A stretch of DNA of 64,000 nt from Saccharum officinarum (lineage: Eukaryota; Streptophyta; Magnoliopsida; Poales; Poaceae), in NCBI GenBank assembly GCA_020631735.1, contig CM036158.1, positions 84,703,914 to 84,767,913 of the forward strand. Direction: 5' to 3'. The translations under genes were made by a program, and so were the position numbers. Shown one piece after another: positions 59,560 to 64,000 of this stretch (the stretch's first letter is position 1; the number at the start of each line of letters is the position of its first letter). Under the pieces are notes generated by a model. The model ran no database searches, was not told the DNA's origin, and saw only the letters and a list, made by a program, of their open reading frames with translations.

Positions 59560-60740
59560 GTTCGGAGGAAAGCAGGCCTTTTACAGTTATGGTGAACATA
59601 AAGTACGACTGTCAGAGGTCATTATGACAATGAAGTTGTACTTATGGGCCATCGTAATTAGGAGGTTCTGTGACATCTGGTCCCCAAAAGGATTAATCTA
59701 TCCGTACTCAATGCGAACCTTAGGTTTCTTGCGTCATCTGTAAAGTCTGAGATTCTCTATCTGTTTCTCTCCACTAGGACCCATCTGTAGGTGTCTCAAC
59801 ATGTTGTCCACCTCTACGGTCTTCTTTGTGCCATTGCAACAACTTTGCGTGCTCCTTATTTCTGAACAGTCGTTTTAGGCGTGGAATTATTGGAGCATAC
59901 CACATAACCTTGGCAGGGATTCTCTTCTTCGGACGTTCTTCATCCTCACATCGCCAGGATCATCTCGCAAGATCTTGTACGTGACGCATGGCAAACAGGG
60001 CATTCATCTAAATTCTCGTGAACGCCACGGTACAGGATGCAGTCATTAGGACATGCATGTATCTTCTCGATTTGTAATCCTAAAGGGCAGATGATCTTTT
60101 TTGCTTCGTATGTAGTGGTGGACAATTCATTAGGCTTCGGAAGCATCTTTTTTTGGATCTTCAGTAATTTCCCAAATGCCTTGTCAGATATACCCATTCT
60201 CTGCCTTCCACTGTAACAACTCCAGTGTCGTGCCTAACTTTTTCTGCCCATCTTCGCCGACGGGTAGAGTAACTTCTTGTGATCCTGTAGCATTTGGTCA
60301 AACTTAGCCTTCTCCTTTTCACTTTCACAATCTCTCTATGCGTCACGAATGACATCACCAAGAGCATCGTCATCTTCAGCGATACTATTTTCTGCATCCG
60401 CCTCTTCTTCAACTTCCTCCATCGCGAAGTCACAGTATTCGAAAAACATCGTCAGGGTCCGCTCGTTCTTCTTCACCTTCTTCCATCATAACCTCGGTCT
60501 CTCCATGCTTGGTCCAACAAATGTAGTTTGACATGAAACCCGACTTGAACAAGTGCAAGTGAATACTTCTTGAGCTACAAAATTCTTTCAAATTCATACA
60601 CACAGCACATGGGCTGCACATAAAACCATCCCGCTTGTTTTCCTCTGTCACTCTGCAGAATTCTCGCACGCCCTCAATGAACTCGTTGGAGCGGCAATCG
60701 ATATTGTATATCCAATGGCGTGTCATTATCTGCATATATG
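59560..60740 (-). pseudogene. TNP2-type CACTA transposase, N-terminal part (broken)
   Basis: Reading right to left, 60720-60450 encodes the transposase-associated domain (HWIYNIDCRSNEFIEGVREF, CMNLKEFCSSRSIHLHLFKS, GFMSNYICWTKHGE). A poorly preserved acidic stretch with stops follows. Then 60180-59960 encodes the TNP2 region FGKLLKIQKKMLPKPNELST and KIHACPNDCILYRGVHENLD, with the DECPVC zinc motif. It continues at 59935-59750 with RIPAKVMWYAPIIPRLKRLF and FRNKEHAKLLQWHKEDRR. Stops and shifts prevent translation. Transposase of this family cuts the element out at its CACTA ends. Confidence 0.88.
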
Positions 60741-61064
60741 GCATCACATAATTCAAAGCCCAGCATGAGAAAAGAGCGCGGCACAACCTTGTCTAATTGA
60801 GTTCAAAATTTTATAAGTGGTTCATCATTTCATAAAATTAATTTGTGGACGTTAATAAAAAGATAGCAAAATCATAAATTTGTATTTTTCTATTAAAAGG
60901 TGTAATTTTATCTCTAAATAAAATTAATTTAAAGAATTTTTAAAGTTAAAATAAATTTGTTTCAAAATTACAAAGAATCAACATTATTTAATATTTTAAA
61001 ATGAGAACATGAACAAATTAAAGTAAAAAGTATCCTAAAAAGTCTATAATAGAACTAAACATTA

Positions 61065-61557
61065 CTCCCTCCGTCCGTGAATATAGGGCGTAACTACTTT
61101 TTTTCTTAGTCCGGGAATACAAGGCGGCGGTGTCTCGGCGGCTGTTCATGTCCGCATGCAACATTTAGCGCTGTGCCGCCCGTCTCCTGGGCTCCCACGC
61201 TGGCCATTACTCATAGCGCATGCATGTTGTTCTCAAGCGAGACCAGTACTCCTATACGACACTGATGGCGGTTAATGCATGCACGCATGCACAACATCTA
61301 GTTAATTACATCTAGTTAATTAGATGCAGAGCCGAAGGGCTCTCCTTGCAAGAGGACATTTAACTATTTGCCACTTTTAGCCATGGTCAATTAATCCCTC
61401 TCACATTCACTTCTCTCACGTGGGTGGCAAATCTGTTGTCACTCTCCCTAAAATAGTGGCAATGGGTTAATTATGCCCCTTGCAAGACACAACAATAAAC
61501 TTGTTTCTTGGTCTTTGTGAAAATGGAGTTACGCCTTGTATTCACGGACGGAGGGAG
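61065..61557. mobile_element. Long Stowaway MITE inside the CACTA element
   Basis: CTCCCTCCGTCCGTGAATA at the left and its near complement at the right, with GGCGTAA shared inside both ends. TA flanks (61063-61064 and 61558-61559). Length 493 bp, longer than usual for Stowaway. No transposase. Confidence 0.88.
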
Positions 61558-62193
61558 TATATGTGTATACTACTTTCTAGGTACTATAATTAGCATCGTT
61601 CATAAAAATTCAAACATGAAAAATGATTGGAGCTAGCAATATGAAATAAAATAGCCATATACAACATGGATTTACATATGGTGCTGCTAAAACATAGGAG
61701 GATGAAGCTAGCAACCTTTCAAACAAATCGACGATGGCGTAGAAGCGTTTGAAGTGGGTTGATCGCCGGAGATGAGACAAGCAAGAACAATGGAAGAACA
61801 AGCAACAAAAACATGAACAAAGAAGGGCTCGGGCAGGGAGGAAGAAGAGGGAGGTTCAATTTATAGGGAGAGGTTTTAATCCGGTTGGTAACACCAACCG
61901 GGACTAAACCCAGTCCTATAGTCCCGGTCGGTGCCACGGACCGGGACAAAAGCTGTAGTCCCGGTCCGTGGCACCGACTGGACTAAAGGCAGGGCTTTAG
62001 TCCCGGTTGGTGTTACCCACCGGGACTAAAGGTCCCTCCTGACAACGCCTAACAACAGAGTCATTGGCGAGGGACCTTTAGTCCCGGTTGGTAACACCAA
62101 CCGGAACTAAAGGTATATTTAGTCCCGGCCACCGAAATCGCCGAGACTAAAGGCATTTTGGGCGATTGACGAAAGGTCAGTTGTGTAGTAGTG

Positions 62194-64000
62194 GGCCAGA
62201 ACGACGGTGGCCGAGAGGAGGCAGCGCGCAGTGGCAGGGCCGAGTAGAGCGACAATGCAGCGCCACCGATGGGATATGCGATCGTCGGAGAGACGGTGAG
62301 GAGCGCCAAGCGGCGGTGATTGGCGGGGACGGCGCCAGCCGCAGCCGGAGGCGGAGGCGGCGTGTGGGGGAGGAGCAGGGATAGGCGGCTTGTGGGGGAG
62401 GAGCATGGATGGGCGGCGCTGCGAGGTGGAGACCGAGAGAGAGACAGAGCCTAAGGAGTCGGGCATGAAGGAGAAGGACGGAGGATGGGGAAAAGTGGAT
62501 GTCCTATAGTCCTCCCTCTCTCTGTCTATTTTTTTTACCAGATTAAATATACAAAACATCACAGAATAAAACTTTTTATGATGATTTCTTATAACGTCGT
62601 ACCTAAACTGTCATTATAACCATATTTCTGATGCAAAGCAGCGCATGAAAAATGAGACACAAGCATGTACGCGCAAAAGTTTAGATGCGTTGTCGTTACA
62701 TGCACAGCAAGAGCTAGCACAGCGTGCACATGCCCGGTTGTACGCACGCTTCCTAGACGCATAGCCGCATAGGGACAAGTGTCTGCAGTGCGGTCCATGG
62801 AGTCGCGCAGTGGAGAAAAACCAAAGTTGGATTGCTTCTTGATTCAGCACTCAGGCATGCCAATTGCCAAGCACCTTTACGGCATCACACAAGCAAGACT
62901 ACTGGAGGCGGCGACGTCCGTGGGCCGTGGCTGTGGATTCACGACGTCGACGTCGGCCAGCGCCTCTCTCGGCGATCGATCGATCCTGTGGTGGTGGGCG
63001 GGCGAGAGTTACAGCACTGTTCCGCCCGTTCTTTTCCATGACGACGATGCCATGTCTTGTGGTCAATCAAGACGTTCCACAATTTCTACTAACTGTATGT
63101 ATGCAGTGCAGTCAAGTCGTGAGATCCTCAGTAGCCAGCCAGCTCGATCTTTATTCCCCTGTGTTGTCCGAGCTGCAAGTATTTGCATCCACAAATCTCC
63201 CATTGGTAGGATAGCTACATCCACGTCGCTTTCTGCGCGGCGTTGTGTGAACCATATCGAAAGAAGAGCAGGCCGAAGGCAAAGCCAGCTAGGCTAGGCT
63301 AGCTGCTCCGACTTTTCCGGGCTCGGTCAGTTGCTGTGCGTGGTACACGTGTGGCGAGCCGACCGCTGCGAGCGAGGCAACGAACTGCCCCTGGACCCTG
63401 GTGGCCAATCTGCGGTGCACGTCCACCAGGCCCTCGCATCCCCCGACCCGGGGCAAAGCAAAAGCAAAGCAAGCGCACATTCGCCTTTGGCGCCGTGGAC
63501 AGCGACGAGGCTAGGGCCCGCGCCGGCACCACACCAGAGAGGAGATCGATCGGAGAGAGGCGGCCCCGCGGCCCGGCCGACGCCACACGCCACCGACATC
63601 GCATCAAGAGCGAGCCCATGCCGTGCCGGTCCTGCGGCGAGGGTGCGCGGGGAGCACGCGCGCGCACGTGGGGTGGGCCGGATCCGTTACCTGGTCCGTG
63701 TCGCGCCACCGCCGCGCCGCTCGGCTCCGGCTGGGGTGATCGAAAGGGTAGCTAGTGAATTGACACGTGTCTCGCTCTGTCAACCCTCAGAGAATGGGGA
63801 CGATACGCATGGGTCGGGGAACGCACGTCCGCGCATCATCATCCTGTAATCGGAACACCACGCTAGCTGTACTCGCCCTCTTTTTCTGGTCTTGTGGATC
63901 GGAGATCGGGAGATCCCTGTCCTGCCCTGAGAAGGCCACTGCTCGTGCAAGCATGAAGTTACACCAGTTTGATCCACCGGTGGTTGAAGGCCGGCCACTG
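62194..64000. other. Flanking DNA without recognised gene
   Basis: Alternating AT-rich and GC-rich stretches; 63290-63760 is very GC-rich with overlapping open frames on both strands and no domain. ACACGTGT-type E-box sequences occur (63345 and near 63763). It could be the upstream region of a gene beyond the window; nothing supports this further. Confidence 0.35.

Larger units (their letters stand above)
59308..62193 (-). mobile_element. CACTA (En/Spm) element, 5' half
   Basis: The right edge GTAGTAGTG at 62193 is the complement of CACTACTAC, the element's 5' terminus in - orientation. Bases 61870-62150 carry repeated TTTAGTCCCGG and its complement, a subterminal repeat zone. A TNP2 pseudogene follows inwards. 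The other terminus is not seen, presumably because of the gap. A Stowaway MITE interrupts it. Confidence 0.82.

Noticed and set aside
63331..63849. 172-codon frame in the GC-rich right edge
   Set aside because: Several frames on both strands are open over the same bases and none shows a domain or splice signals.

Overview
The window is nuclear DNA of a grass, most likely a panicoid cereal or relative (sorghum, sugarcane or Miscanthus type). The signs are GC-rich first exons, Stowaway elements with CTCCCTCCGTCC ends, Tourist-like elements with TTA/TAA target duplications, many copies of a grass hAT-type MITE, RTE LINEs with TTG-repeat tails, and long-LTR chromoviruses. The species assignment is inference. 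Two 100-N blocks (27504-27603 and 59208-59307) are assembly gaps of unknown true size.

Only two intact host genes can be supported. One is a histone H2A.X gene on the + strand (34209-34751, one intron, C-terminal SQEF motif, with a histone type I promoter element upstream). The other is a six-exon WRAP73/WDR8-type WD40 gene on the - strand (44735-50046, 470 aa). Broken host-gene pieces are an MGDG synthase fragment (2787-3094, -), a receptor-like cytoplasmic kinase fragment (35840-36400, +) and several unidentified exon-like pieces.

Most of the rest is nested transposable elements. Region 0-10 kb has small TIR elements, a Helitron-like 3' end and a 5'-truncated RTE LINE. Region 10.5-14 kb has a SIRE-like LTR invaded by a 2.2-kb hAT element, itself invaded by a 1.5-kb CACTA element carrying a Ulp1 (C48) peptidase fragment. 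Region 15.0-27.5 kb is a Tekay-type Ty3/gypsy chromovirus on the - strand with a 4.85-kb 3' LTR; its 5' LTR is cut by the first gap. Region 27.6-32.7 kb has an inverted copy of the SIRE-like LTR and a Helitron candidate. Region 32.9-33.9 kb is a 1-kb fold-back element ending 310 bp before the H2A.X start codon. Region 38.6-43.1 kb is a solo LTR (target duplication CCAAG) with a second RTE LINE nested inside. Region 50-58 kb holds MITEs, a (TA)n tract and a Retand-like gypsy remnant split by a MITE, a copia-like LTR and a Helitron. Region 59.3-62.2 kb is the 5' half of a CACTA element with a TNP2 pseudogene.

The most striking find is an extra open reading frame in the chromovirus, between its primer-binding site and gag (25532-24912, -). 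Its protein begins with a near copy of the histone H3 N-terminal tail (18 of the first 21 residues after Met are the same). It continues with a predicted coiled coil and ends in a strongly acidic tail. The same element carries a chromodomain at the end of its integrase. A retroelement that encodes both a histone-tail mimic and a histone-tail reader is the best candidate here for an undescribed system.
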